Origin: Gallionella sp.
GTDB lineage: Bacteria > Pseudomonadota > Gammaproteobacteria > Burkholderiales > Gallionellaceae
Length of the DNA stretch: 37,346 nt
Reading direction: 5' to 3'
Assembly: GCA_025350405.1 (NCBI GenBank)
Contig: JANXXX010000162.1
Span: 1-37,346, forward strand
This document shows positions 1 to 10,330 of this stretch, piece after piece. The notes below the pieces were generated by a model, which saw only the letters and a list, made by a program, of their open reading frames with translations, was not told the DNA's origin and searched no databases. Position 1 is the first letter of the stretch, and every line of letters starts with the position of its first letter. Made by a program: the position numbers and the translations under genes.

Positions 1-1128
1 GGCGGCGTTCAGTGCCAACAGGTTGGTCTGGTAGGCGATGTCGTCGATGATGCCGATCTTTTTGGCGATCTGCTGCATCGCGGTGACGGTCTGTTTCACC
101 GCTTCGCCGCCTTCATTGGCTTCCTTGGAAGCCTTGGAGGCCATGCCGTCGGTGATCTTGGCGTTTTCGGTGTTCTGATTGATCGAGGCGGACATCTGTT
201 CTATCGAGGCGCTGGTCTCTTCCACGCTGGCGGCTTGTTCGCTGGAAGCCTGGCTCATGCTTTGTGCGGTGGCGCTGACTTCTTCGGAGGCGCTGGAGAG
301 GTTGTCCGCCGCACCCCGCACTTCGGTGATGATGGCGGAGAGTTTGGATACCATGTTCTGCATCGCGGCGAGCAGTTGTCCGGTTTCGTCCCGGGAGGTG
401 GCATCGATCCTGGTAGTGAGGTTGCCCTCGGATAACTGGTTGGCCACGCCCACGGCCACGCTCAGCGGCATGGTGATGCTGATGGTGATCCAGAAGGCGA
501 TGCCGCTGCCCAGTGCCAGCGCGATGCCGGCGAGGGTGAGCATAAAAGCACGCGCTTCATGGTATTGATCCGCTGCGAATGTTCCAGCCTCATCCATCAG
601 ATCAACCTGAAATTTGATCAACGCATTGAGGCGTTGGCGGTATTCTACGGCGATCTTGAGGAAATCTGACGTGAGAAATTTGCCGGCTTCAACCGTCGAG
701 TTTTCATCTAGAAGTTTGATGACTTCATTCTGAGCTGCGATGTAGTGTTGCTGTGTATCCAGTATTTGCTGAAACAGCTCAATCCCTTTCGGATGAACCA
801 ACAAGGGTTTCAACTTTTCCAATGTTTTGCCGATGCTGGTACGGGCGTTCATGATGCGGTCTTTTGCTGCCTGTCTATATGCCTTCGTATCGGAGAGTAC
901 CATGGTATCGGCGAGCACCATGTCGCGCGTGCCGATACCGATGTCGTTCACCCCGGCAAGCGCATCTTGAAGCAGGGCGATCTGCCCCCAATCCTTATTA
1001 ATAGTTTCGATTGAACCGTTTGTCGCTGCCAGCTTGGAGATGCCAATGTAGGCGATGACCGCCAGCAGAATTAAAACCAGGCCGAATCCCAGTCCCAATC
1101 TCGCACCTATCTTCATATTCTTGAACAT
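1..1128 (-). CDS. Methyl-accepting chemotaxis protein, partial (C-terminus beyond window start)
   Basis: Reverse strand reads MFKNMKIGARLGLGFGLVLILLAVIAYIGISKLAATNGS...; the conserved MCP signalling region is near position 1; RBS GGAGGAG upstream of the ATG at 1128. Confidence 0.9.
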   Translation of the reverse strand, partial: MFKNMKIGARLGLGFGLVLILLAVIAYIGISKLAATNGSIETINKDWGQIALLQDALAGVNDIGIGTRDMVLADTMVLSDTKAYRQAAKDRIMNARTSIGKTLEKLKPLLVHPKGIELFQQILDTQQHYIAAQNEVIKLLDENSTVEAGKFLTSDFLKIAVEYRQRLNALIKFQVDLMDEAGTFAADQYHEARAFMLTLAGIALALGSGIAFWITISITMPLSVAVGVANQLSEGNLTTRIDATSRDETGQLLAAMQNMVSKLSAIITEVRGAADNLSSASEEVSATAQSMSQASSEQAASVEETSASIEQMSASINQNTENAKITDGMASKASKEANEGGEAVKQTVTAMQQIAKKIGIIDDIAYQTNLLALNAA

Positions 1129-1484
1129 GTCTTACTCCTCCTTAAAATACATGAATGACGATTTTCGTACGTTGCGGTATTGTTCGCCCGTATATGGGTA
1201 ACCTGTTGCATTTCGCGAGTTGATTTGGCGAGGGGGACCTCTCAAGTGAAATCAGCTAAGAATTTTACGGCTGGCCTGTTGCGGCTGCCTGTTGCAGAAA
1301 TCTATCAGGAAAAAGCGCAAATTGCTAATGGAAATTATTTTTAGTTCCAGGCCGATTCGGGATGCATGCTCAGGCGAAAGCTGTTTTAGGGTAGCATGTC
1401 ATTTGGATTTACAATGCCATTGTGATGTGAAAGATCAATCCGGCAAATCTGTAAATTACTTCAGCGCTGAAAAGGTAGGTTTTA

Positions 1485-2153
1485 ATGGAAAATAAAAGAG
1501 ACGACCGGCGAACTCACGATCATGTGGTCGACAGAAGAGCCAAACATGGTCCAGTGGTCAGTAGCAATCTGACATGGACAGAGACTAAAGTCACGTCTGA
1601 AGAAAGAATGCAATTGCTGCAACATGAGGCGGCAACCATTTGGCTGACAGGATTAAGTGGGTCGGGGAAATCGACCATTGCCTACGAACTTGAAAGGCAG
1701 CTGGTCTTGGGTGGCCATGTGGCTTATACACTGGATGGTGACAACGTGCGGTTTGGTTTGAGTCGCGACCTCGGCTTTGCGCCGGCTGAGCGGACGGAAA
1801 ACATCCGGCGTATTTCCGAGGTATGCAAGCTTTTCAACGACGCGGGTGTTTTGGTGGTGACGGCTTTTATTTCCCCCTATCGAGCGGATCGGGAAATGGC
1901 GCGCAAGATCATCGGGGAAGATCGCTTCATAGAAACCCACCTTGCGACTTCCATGGAGGAGTGTGAAAGGCGTGACCCCAAAGGTCTATACAAAAAAGCG
2001 CGCTCGGGTGAGCTTCGCGATTTCACCGGCGTATCGGCGCCCTATGAAGCACCCGAGAATCCCGCGCTGCTGGTTGACACCAGCAAAATATCGGTCATGG
2101 ACAGCGTGTCAGAAATTCTGACCCATGTCACTCCACGCTTCCGCAACGAATAA
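1485..2153 (+). CDS. cysC: Adenylylsulfate (APS) kinase
   Basis: Walker A GLSGSGKST, YTLDGDNVRFGLSRDLGF and NIRRISEV motifs typical of CysC. Confidence 0.93.
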   Translation: MENKRDDRRTHDHVVDRRAKHGPVVSSNLTWTETKVTSEERMQLLQHEAATIWLTGLSGSGKSTIAYELERQLVLGGHVAYTLDGDNVRFGLSRDLGFAPAERTENIRRISEVCKLFNDAGVLVVTAFISPYRADREMARKIIGEDRFIETHLATSMEECERRDPKGLYKKARSGELRDFTGVSAPYEAPENPALLVDTSKISVMDSVSEILTHVTPRFRNE

Positions 2154-2156
2154 TCC

Positions 2157-3119
2157 ATGCGCCGGATCGATGTGTTCAACGGCGATGCTGACGGAGTTTG
2201 TGCACTGCACCAACTGCGTCTGGCTGAACCGGCGAGCTCTGAACTGGTGACCGGGGTCAAGCGCGACATCAACTTGCTGGAGCGGGTGCAGGCTGGTGCA
2301 GGCGACCGTATCACGGTGCTGGATATCTCACTGGACAGCAATCGCAAGGGACTCCTGCGCTTGCTTGAGGCGGGGGCCAGCGTTGAATACTTCGATCATC
2401 ATCATGCCGGCGAGCTGCCGCAAAATCCAAATCTCATCACGCATATCGATTTGTCCGCCGGGGCATGTACCAGCATCCTGGTTGATCGCCACTTGCAGGG
2501 GCAGTATCGCTTGTGGGCCATCACTGCGGCTTTTGGTGACAATCTGGAAAAAAGTGCCCGGGCACTGGCCGAATCTGAAGGGCTGAGCGAAACTCAAATC
2601 GGGCAGCTCGCACGATTGGGCGAGTGCCTGAATTACAATGGCTATGGCGACAGCCTGGAAGACCTGCATTTTCACCCGGCACAACTCTATGCCGAAATAA
2701 AACCTTATGCTGACCCGTTTGCATTTTTCGCCGAATCTTCCGCTTTTGCCTTGCTGGAAAACGGCTTAAGTGTAGACACAGCAATGGCTGCAGGATTGCA
2801 ACCTAGCCTGCAAGAAAAATTATGCGCGGCCTATGTAATGCCGGATGCGCCGTGGGCGCGACGGGTGAGCGGTGTCTTTGCCAACAGGTTGGCCAGTGCC
2901 GACACGGAACGCGCGCATGCGGTATTGACACCCAACCAGCATGGCGATTTCACGGTCAGCGTACGCGCGCCCATCTCCAAACCGCTTGGGGCGGACACTC
3001 TATGTATGAAATTTGCGACGGGCGGGGGACGCAAGGGCGCGGCAGGCATCAACCGCTTGCCTGTGACCGAGCTGGAACAGTTTCTGACCAGCTTCAAGGC
3101 GCAGTTCAGCCAGCTTTAG
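2157..3119 (+). CDS. DHH-family phosphoesterase
   Basis: NGDADG, DISLD and DHHH motifs, plus C-terminal GGGRKGAAGIN (DHHA1-like). Confidence 0.85.
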   Translation: MRRIDVFNGDADGVCALHQLRLAEPASSELVTGVKRDINLLERVQAGAGDRITVLDISLDSNRKGLLRLLEAGASVEYFDHHHAGELPQNPNLITHIDLSAGACTSILVDRHLQGQYRLWAITAAFGDNLEKSARALAESEGLSETQIGQLARLGECLNYNGYGDSLEDLHFHPAQLYAEIKPYADPFAFFAESSAFALLENGLSVDTAMAAGLQPSLQEKLCAAYVMPDAPWARRVSGVFANRLASADTERAHAVLTPNQHGDFTVSVRAPISKPLGADTLCMKFATGGGRKGAAGINRLPVTELEQFLTSFKAQFSQL

Positions 3120-3163
3120 ATTTTTCCGGGAGATTTTTACCGGGTTCTTTCAATCACCGTCGC

Positions 3164-3186
3164 CCGCGCATACCGACCATGCGCGG
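3164..3186. terminator. Perfect 8-bp hairpin between convergent genes (possible bidirectional terminator, no clear U-tract)
   Basis: CCGCGCAT-accgacc(7-nt loop)-ATGCGCGG between the stop codons at 3119 and 3208. Confidence 0.45.
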
Positions 3187-3207
3187 ACAACGGTTTACTC
3201 GGTGGGT

Positions 3208-4275
3208 TTACTTGGTGCCGGAAGCCTGCAGCCTCTCTTTAACCATGCGCAAGTAGTTGATGCGCAGCTGCCGCAGCGCATAATCGCGGTGATCCTTGTT
3301 GGCGAGGTCTGCCCAAGCCTGTTTTCTTTTGGCATCGCTGCGTTCTTTGGCGGCGGCGATCATGCTGTCTGTAATCTTTACGTCACCCTTGGTCATGCGC
3401 TCGTAACCATATAAATCCATCTGCTTACCCGTCAGAGTTTCGATAATGGCAATTTCATCCTGCGACATCGTTTTCTTGAACTTGTCGACATTGGCTGGAA
3501 TCGGGGGGAAGGCATTCGACTCCCAGAGCGCAGACATGGTTGAAATATGCTGTGCCTCTTCCGAATTCGAAACGTCCAGCATTTCCATCGTGAATTCGAT
3601 ACCGAAGAATTCGCAGATTTTCCTGAGCACGGTTTCCTGATCTGCAATGAAGTCCTCGTAGCGTATGGTCAGTACGCGTTTGGGGTATTGGGTTGCGAGC
3701 TTGCTGGCGACTGCATAACTTTTTACCCAGGTCATGGCATTGAGCAAGCTGTCAAAGTCATGGATGATGGCGCGGTTCATACTGTTGATCTGGGCGCGCG
3801 GATCGCGCACCACATTCAGGAACAGTAAATCATCAAAGAGCTTGAGCAAATCGTCCGCGTAGTGCACGCTGTCCAGCGATTTATCCATGACCACCCGGGC
3901 GCCATGTGTGATGCCGCACTGGAACAGCAATTCCCAGACGATGCGGTGCACGCTCCTGGGTTCATGCTTGATGGCCTCAAACACATCTACTGGATCAAAC
4001 ACCACATTGGGCCACTTCACCATGCTGACGGCCTGCAGGCCAACAACATCGACCACCATCTGGAAATAGGCGCGGTCATCGCTCAAGTCACCATACAGGC
4101 CCACCAGCGGCATAAAGTCCACAATATGCAGGGGGTAGGGGGCGTAGAAAAAATCTGGGTTTGCATTAAGGCGCAAACGCAGTGCGTGGCTGCCGCAGCG
4201 ACGCAAAGGGATCATCAAGACCGGTTTAGGACGCTTTCTACCAGTTGCTGATTCCGGTGAGTGTTGCTCTTTCAC
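3208..4275 (-). CDS. Sulfotransferase family protein
   Basis: N-terminal PLRRCGSHALRLRL (5'-PSB-like loop) and NVVRDPRAQINSMNR (3'-PB-like) motifs. Confidence 0.8.
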   Translation of the reverse strand: MKEQHSPESATGRKRPKPVLMIPLRRCGSHALRLRLNANPDFFYAPYPLHIVDFMPLVGLYGDLSDDRAYFQMVVDVVGLQAVSMVKWPNVVFDPVDVFEAIKHEPRSVHRIVWELLFQCGITHGARVVMDKSLDSVHYADDLLKLFDDLLFLNVVRDPRAQINSMNRAIIHDFDSLLNAMTWVKSYAVASKLATQYPKRVLTIRYEDFIADQETVLRKICEFFGIEFTMEMLDVSNSEEAQHISTMSALWESNAFPPIPANVDKFKKTMSQDEIAIIETLTGKQMDLYGYERMTKGDVKITDSMIAAAKERSDAKRKQAWADLANKDHRDYALRQLRINYLRMVKERLQASGTK

Positions 4276-4844
4276 AATTCATTCTCCCTGTGTTTGAAAG
4301 TAAATATAAACGAGTGGCACGGCTGAAACTTAACAAGTAAACCCCAATTACATTTCCCCAGTTGCGTCACGTTGGCACCACCCCTGCCGATACGCGAGTT
4401 CAGTAATAACTGTATAGCTACTATACATTGCATGCAAATTTTGTTGCGTCATAAACAATCACCTATCATTTTGATGCTGCATCAAACCATACCACCTGTT
4501 TTAAGGATATAGGGATGACATTCAACCGCACAACCCGAAGTATCCTTGTCAACAACCCCCTCAGTCAACGCGAATTTCCGCAGTTAACCCCGCAAAAATC
4601 TGCATTCGAAATAACATCGGGACGGAGCGCTAATCCTTCACGCTTGAGCGGATGTGACCAAGTTTACTTGGGGCCTGCCTATAAGTATTCCTGCGTATTC
4701 CAGGGTTAAACAACGAGACTGTTCGCTGTAGAATTGATGATGTTATACTTAAATCGTAATCGAACCACGGACTTAATTCAGTAAAGGCACGTATCAAATT
4801 CGATTTGTCGCATTCTTTCATAATCAACTGGGGAGTCACTTGTT

Positions 4845-5627
4845 ATGTCTATCTTTAAGATTACTTCAATTTTGAATAATGCCATCCTGGTGTTTTTCCT
4901 GTCCTCAATATTTGTCGCTGCATCTTCGGAGGAACTCCGCATAGGTGGCGGCGCAGCACCGATAAATAACATCTTCTTGAAGATCCAGAAACCATTTGAA
5001 AATGCCTCGGGCATCAAATTGATTCTCAAGGAAGACGGCCCGGATGTTGCGCTGATCCAACTGGATGAAGGTAAGCTGGACATGGCTACCGGAGGGTTGA
5101 GGCCGGACGCGCTTTACGAGCTGGTGGCGAAAAAGAACTACACACTTAAAAACCGCGACTCGTTCAAGACTCGTGTGATTGGCCGTGATCGCATCCAGGT
5201 TTACACGCATAAAGCGATTAATGTCAAAAGCCTGACACCATCGCAGCTCAAGGATTTGTTTACCGGGAAAATCACCAATTGGAAAGAATTGAATGGGCCT
5301 GATGTCAAGGTGAGGGTCATTCTCGGTTCGAAAACACCCGGCATGCAGCTGTATTTCCAGGAAGCCGTCATGGATAACCAGCATTACGCTCCAGGTGATG
5401 ATCATTTTGAGGCAGGCGATGGCGGTGAAGTTCAGGACAAAATTGCCATCACACCCGGCGCAGTGGGTTTGGGGTCGATGACCCGCGAGAACCAGTCAGT
5501 CAACCAGCCAGCCATTCCGGTCATCGGTCGCCCGATCTATGCCATTACCGTTGGCGCTCCTTCACCGGCTGCAACCAGACTGTTTGATTTCATCCAGAAC
5601 GAAGGGGCAAAGTTGATCGAGAAATAA
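4845..5627 (+). CDS. PstS-like periplasmic substrate-binding protein
   Basis: Signal peptide; LRIGGGAAPINNIF..., LTPSQLKDLFTGKITNWKELNGPDVKV, PGAVGLGSM are typical of PstS/PBP-like proteins. Confidence 0.82.
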   Translation: MSIFKITSILNNAILVFFLSSIFVAASSEELRIGGGAAPINNIFLKIQKPFENASGIKLILKEDGPDVALIQLDEGKLDMATGGLRPDALYELVAKKNYTLKNRDSFKTRVIGRDRIQVYTHKAINVKSLTPSQLKDLFTGKITNWKELNGPDVKVRVILGSKTPGMQLYFQEAVMDNQHYAPGDDHFEAGDGGEVQDKIAITPGAVGLGSMTRENQSVNQPAIPVIGRPIYAITVGAPSPAATRLFDFIQNEGAKLIEK

Positions 5628-5833
5628 TTTCCGCTTGAAACATGGTAAATAAATATTTGCCACGTTTGCTGCTTGTAAATTCATTCTAGAGAGGAGCTAC
5701 TGGTCCATTGGATTTTGAAAATTTGTCGACGGGACAGTCTTTGTCAAGTATTGAGGATTGATCGTCAAGATTCCACTTCGGCGCAATAGTGTCGGGGCAA
5801 TTTAATTCAGTACTGCTGCATTAGGGAGAGAAC

Positions 5834-7393
5834 ATGAAATTTCACCTGTTCAGACTTGATACGATCAACAAGAAGATTCTGTTGCCGATGCTACTGCTTG
5901 TCACGATGTTGATCGGCGCACTGGGAGGGGTACTGGTCGGCCAACAGCACCGCGAGCTGACTTCGATGATGGAATCCAAATCGGACAGTGTTACCACGAT
6001 GCTCGCAACAATTGCCGCTCCGTATCTGAACAACTATGATTTCACGGCATTGGAGGGCTTCGTCAAGGAAACAGTAAAGGACAAAGATGTCGCATTTGCC
6101 GAGTATTACGACACGGATGCCAAGTCTCTAACGAGTAACGCCATGAAAGCGCCCGCCGATACATCGCAATTGAAGGTTTATGAACGCAACATCCTTGGCA
6201 CGGATGGAAAAATACTCGGCGAGGTCAAAGTGGGCTACAAGACCAGCGCGCTTGATCGGATGTTGCGGAGCAGCATCAGTATAGTGCTTGAAAGTCTTGT
6301 CGTAGTGCTCGGATTGATCTCCCTCGGACTGACTTTAATCGTAAGGACGGTGACTAGTCCGCTGAAACGTGCCATTACAATTGCCAGGCACGTAGCCGAC
6401 GGCAACCTGACTCAGCGTATCGAAGTAAACTCCCAAGATGAAGCCGGACAATTGCTGCGAGCGCTGCAGGACATGAATGAGAGCCTCGCCAACATCGTCG
6501 GCGACGTGCGTAATTTTTCCGATTCCATCATCACGTCTTCACAGCAGATCGCGGCAGGCAACAGAGACTTGTCGCAACGCACTTCAGAACAAGCCGCCAA
6601 TCTGGAAGAAACCGCCTCCAGCATGGAGGAGCTGACTTCGACCGTCAGGCAGAATGCGGAGAACGCCAGGCAAGCCAACCTGCTGGCCGCGAATGCTTCA
6701 GATGTTGCAGTCAAAGGCGGTCAAGTGGTCAGTGAGGTGGTGCAGACCATGGCTTCGATCAGTGTCAGCTCGAAGAAAATCATGGACATCATCAGCGTCA
6801 TTGAAGGCATCGCCTTTCAGACCAACATCCTAGCGTTGAATGCTGCAGTAGAAGCCGCGCGGGCCGGTGAACAGGGACGCGGCTTTGCGGTCGTGGCCGC
6901 CGAGGTGCGCAATCTGGCGCAGCGCTCAGCTGCGGCGGCCAAAGAGATTGCCGCCCTGATCGGGGACTCTGTGGACAAAGTGGATATCGGCGCCAAGCAG
7001 GTGGATCAGGCCGGAGCGACCATGAACGAGATCGTTACTGCGGTAAAACGCGTGACCGACATCATGGCCGAGATCGCCGCCGCCTCCAACGAGCAGAGTG
7101 CTGGCATAGAGCAAGTCAATCAGGCGATTACCCAGATGGATGAAGTGACGCAGCAGAACGCCGCGCTGGTGGAAGAAGCGGAGGCCGCTGCCGAAGCGAT
7201 GCAAGAACAAGCGGGCCGCTTGTCGGAGGCGGTGAGCGTGTTCAAGCTGGAAGCCGGTAAAGCAGGCACGCGGACAGCAAATGTTAAACCAGCCATCGCG
7301 TATTCCGCTTCGCGTGCAAGGGCACCGCTCGGAAAGGTGCGTGAGCTGGCCAAAGCCAAAGAAGACAAGGGTAGCGGCTGGAATGAGTTTTAA
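5834..7393 (+). CDS. Methyl-accepting chemotaxis protein
   Basis: Two TM segments, HAMP, signalling hairpin [47 protein letters not shown]. Confidence 0.95.
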   Translation: MKFHLFRLDTINKKILLPMLLLVTMLIGALGGVLVGQQHRELTSMMESKSDSVTTMLATIAAPYLNNYDFTALEGFVKETVKDKDVAFAEYYDTDAKSLTSNAMKAPADTSQLKVYERNILGTDGKILGEVKVGYKTSALDRMLRSSISIVLESLVVVLGLISLGLTLIVRTVTSPLKRAITIARHVADGNLTQRIEVNSQDEAGQLLRALQDMNESLANIVGDVRNFSDSIITSSQQIAAGNRDLSQRTSEQAANLEETASSMEELTSTVRQNAENARQANLLAANASDVAVKGGQVVSEVVQTMASISVSSKKIMDIISVIEGIAFQTNILALNAAVEAARAGEQGRGFAVVAAEVRNLAQRSAAAAKEIAALIGDSVDKVDIGAKQVDQAGATMNEIVTAVKRVTDIMAEIAAASNEQSAGIEQVNQAITQMDEVTQQNAALVEEAEAAAEAMQEQAGRLSEAVSVFKLEAGKAGTRTANVKPAIAYSASRARAPLGKVRELAKAKEDKGSGWNEF

Positions 7394-7930
7394 AAGTCCC
7401 GGCTAGCGCGGCGCTGTATTTTTTCTGCTATCTCCGGTTTTCTTTCGTCTGATTTCTGTTTTTTGTTTCCTGTCATCGCTTCCGGGGGCGGATTGACCGG
7501 AACCGGGGTCTTGGGCGGGGTGCGTTGCAGCATGCCGATGTCGGCATTGTGTTCACTCAGATATTCCGCAAACAGGCTATTTTTCTGCTGCATCATGGTG
7601 AAGATTTTGCCCGTTGAAATGCTGCTCGGCATAACGATAAGCGCCCTGTAACGCTTCAGCCATGCGCTTTTTCGCGCTCAGATAACTCCCGCGGTTTTTA
7701 TTGCCAGACCTTGCGGGGAAGCAAAAATAACTTGCTCGTTGCCTTGTGCGTCGCGTTTATTGGTAATTCCGCCCAGAACGAATTCGGTATACAGCCGGTC
7801 ATAGCATTTTTCCAGATAACAACGATCCGCCATCTGTACCAATATATCTGGCGAAGCCACAAGATTGCCGACTGATTTGAAATGCTGTCTAGGCATGCAG
7901 GTGAGCATATTCTTTTTCTAGGAGCGATCA
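7390..7930 (-). pseudogene. Possible degenerate/frameshifted minus-strand gene of unknown function
   Basis: Three successive protein-like stretches in different frames (YLEKCYDRLYTEFVLGGITNKRDAQGNEQVIFASPQGLAIKTAG; SYLSAKKRMAEALQGAYRYAEQHFNG; TGKIFTMMQQKNSLFAEYLSEHNADIGML...). Confidence 0.3.
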
Positions 7931-8051
7931 TTCATTCTTCCGCGGAGATATTTATCTGTTATGGCGTAGTTTGGCTGAGGCTTATGCCAAGCCACGCCTG
8001 TTATGGCATAATCGCGCGTTCTAGAAACGAATACCTTGCAAGTGAAATAAC

Positions 8052-9455
8052 ATGAAAGCGCAAACTCTTTACGACAAACTCTGGAATGCCCACGTGGTGC
8101 GGCAGGAAGCCGACGGCACGGCGTTGATCTATATCGACCGCCATCTGGTGCATGAAGTGACCAGTCCGCAGGCCTTCGAGGGCTTGAAGCTCGCCGGGCG
8201 CAAGCTGTGGCGCACCGCGTCGATCCTGGCGGTGGCGGATCATAACGTGCCGACTACCGGACGCGCGCAGGGCATCGCCGATCCGGTCTCGCGCTTGCAG
8301 GTTGAAACCCTCGACAGCAATTGTGCCGAGTACGGCGTGAACGAATTCAAAATGAACGACGTGCGCCAGGGCATCGTGCATGTGATCGGGCCGGAACAGG
8401 GCGCGACTTTGCCAGGTATGACGGTGGTGTGCGGCGATTCGCATACCAGCACGCACGGCGCGTTCGCCGCGTTGGCGTTCGGCATCGGCACGTCCGAGGT
8501 CGAGCACGTGATGGCGACGCAATGTCTGCTGATGAAAAAAACCAAAGCCATGCAGGTCGTGGTGGATGGCGTGTTGGGCCGTGGCGTGACCGCCAAGGAC
8601 ATCGCACTGGCGGTGATCGGCAAGATCGGCACGGCCGGCGGCACCGGCTATTCGATCGAGTTCGCAGGCAGTGCGATCCGCGCCTTGAGCATGGAAGGGC
8701 GCATGACCTTGTGCAATATGGCGATCGAGGCGGGCGCGCGCGCGGGCATGATCGCTGCGGACGACACGACCATAAATTATTTGAAGGGCCGTCCATTCGC
8801 GCCACAAGGCGAGTTGTGGGACAAGGCGGTGGCTTATTGGTATACCTTGCACAGCGACGAGGGCGCGCAATTCGACCAGGTGGTCAAGCTGGACGCTGCG
8901 CAGATCAAGCCGCAAGTGACCTGGGGAACCTCGCCGGAAATGGTGGTGGCGGTGGATGGGCGCGTGCCCGATCCGGCAACCATGAACGACGCGGTCAAGC
9001 GTGATGCTGCCGAGCGCGCGTTGAAATATATGGGCTTGAAGCCGAACACGCCGATTGCGGAAATCAGCATCGACAAGGTGTTCATTGGCTCATGCACCAA
9101 TGCCCGCATCGAAGATATGCGCGCGGCGGCGGCGGTAGCCAAGGGCAAGCATGTCGCGGCGAACGTGAAGCTGGCGATGGTGGTGCCCGGCTCCGGTTTG
9201 GTGAAACAGCAGGCCGAACGCGAAGGTTTGGACAAGATTTTTATCGCGGCGGGTTTCGAATGGCGCGAGCCGGGATGTTCGATGTGCCTGGCGATGAATG
9301 ACGACAAGCTGGAACCGGGCGAACGTTGTGCCTCGACTTCCAACCGCAACTTCGAGGGGCGGCAGGGGCAGGGCGGGCGCACTCATTTGGTCAGTCCGGA
9401 GATGGCTGCGGCTGCAGCGATTGCCGGGCATTTTGTCGATGTGAGCAAGGTGTAG
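8052..9455 (+). CDS. leuC: 3-isopropylmalate dehydratase large subunit
   Basis: Aconitase-family motifs [58 protein letters not shown]. Confidence 0.97.
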   Translation: MKAQTLYDKLWNAHVVRQEADGTALIYIDRHLVHEVTSPQAFEGLKLAGRKLWRTASILAVADHNVPTTGRAQGIADPVSRLQVETLDSNCAEYGVNEFKMNDVRQGIVHVIGPEQGATLPGMTVVCGDSHTSTHGAFAALAFGIGTSEVEHVMATQCLLMKKTKAMQVVVDGVLGRGVTAKDIALAVIGKIGTAGGTGYSIEFAGSAIRALSMEGRMTLCNMAIEAGARAGMIAADDTTINYLKGRPFAPQGELWDKAVAYWYTLHSDEGAQFDQVVKLDAAQIKPQVTWGTSPEMVVAVDGRVPDPATMNDAVKRDAAERALKYMGLKPNTPIAEISIDKVFIGSCTNARIEDMRAAAAVAKGKHVAANVKLAMVVPGSGLVKQQAEREGLDKIFIAAGFEWREPGCSMCLAMNDDKLEPGERCASTSNRNFEGRQGQGGRTHLVSPEMAAAAAIAGHFVDVSKV

Positions 9456-9465
9456 GAGACGGGCG

Positions 9466-9585
9466 ATGAGAATATTTATATTGCTTTGGGCGGCTTTGAT
9501 GTTGGTGGGCTGCAATGCCATGGAAGGTCTGAGTAAAGACCTTAAAGACGGCGGCGAGAAACTGAAAAAGGCGGTCAATTCGTAA
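9466..9585 (+). CDS. Entericidin A/B-family small lipoprotein (39 aa), not in the supplied ORF track
   Basis: [39 protein letters not shown]; lipobox LVGC; stop overlaps leuD start (TAATG); RBS GGAG upstream. Confidence 0.85.
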   Translation: MRIFILLWAALMLVGCNAMEGLSKDLKDGGEKLKKAVNS

Positions 9586-10223
9586 TGAAAAAATTTACCT
9601 TGTTGAATGGGCTGGTTGCGCCATTGGATCGAGCCAACGTGGATACCGACGCGATCATTCCCAAGCAGTTCTTAAAATCGATCAAGCGTTCCGGTTTCGG
9701 CCCGAACCTGTTCGACGAATGGCGCTATCTCGATCACGGCGAGCCGGGCAAGGATAATTCAGGACGTCCGCTCAATCCGGATTTTGTGCTGAACCAGCCG
9801 CGCTATCAAGGTGCGCAGATTTTGCTCGCGCGCGAAAATTTCGGCTGCGGCTCCTCGCGTGAACACGCGCCTTGGGCATTGGAAGATTATGGTTTTCGCG
9901 CCATCATCGCGACCAGCTTCGCCGACATCTTTTTCAACAACTGTTTCAAGAACGGCTTGTTGCCGATCCGCCTGGCTGCGGAGCAGGTGGATGAGTTGTT
10001 CAAGGCCGTGGCTGCGAATGTAGGCTACAAGTTAACGGTCGATCTGGAGAAGCAAACTATCAGCACGCCGGGTGGCAAGGTGTATAAATTTGAAGTCGAG
10101 GCATTTCGTAAACATTGCTTGTTGAACGGATTGGACGACATCGGTTTGACCTTGCAGCATGTGGATGAGATCAAGACCTATGAGGCGAAACATCGCGCGG
10201 CACAGCCGTGGTTGTATGCCTGA
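9585..10223 (+). CDS. leuD: 3-isopropylmalate dehydratase small subunit
   Basis: [65 protein letters not shown]. Confidence 0.97.
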   Translation: MKKFTLLNGLVAPLDRANVDTDAIIPKQFLKSIKRSGFGPNLFDEWRYLDHGEPGKDNSGRPLNPDFVLNQPRYQGAQILLARENFGCGSSREHAPWALEDYGFRAIIATSFADIFFNNCFKNGLLPIRLAAEQVDELFKAVAANVGYKLTVDLEKQTISTPGGKVYKFEVEAFRKHCLLNGLDDIGLTLQHVDEIKTYEAKHRAAQPWLYA

Positions 10224-10236
10224 TTGAAAAGCATCT

Positions 10237-10300
10237 ATCCGCAGATTACGCAGATTGGACTGGAGATTTTAATCTGCGCTAATCTGCGTAATCTGCGGAT
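10237..10300. repeat. Long inverted repeat with perfect 20-bp arms (ATCCGCAGATTACGCAGATT type)
   Basis: Arms 10237-10256 and 10281-10300 are exact reverse complements, 24-nt spacer, leuD/leuB gap. Confidence 0.9.
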
Positions 10301-10330
10301 AAAGATTTTATTTTTAGAATGGAAGCGTAA

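Noticed and set aside
1292-1495. 67-aa ORF upstream of cysC
   Set aside because: Intergenic, no RBS or domain; probably spurious.
4515-4709. 64-aa ORF MTFNRTTRSILVNNPLSQ...
   Set aside because: Has a weak RBS but no recognisable similarity or conservation evidence; cannot be supported.
5640-5670. AT-rich dyad aacatggtaaataaatatttgccacgtt after the PstS-like gene
   Set aside because: Imperfect stem without clear U-tract; too weak to call a terminator.
7947-8015. Hairpin/direct repeat upstream of leuC (gttatggcgta / gttatggcata; TTATGCC/GGCATAA)
   Set aside because: Short and ambiguous; no leader peptide with Leu codons was recognised, so an attenuator call is unsupported.
8001-8915. 304-aa minus-strand ORF opposite leuC
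   Set aside because: Antisense of conserved leuC, no signal sequence or domain.
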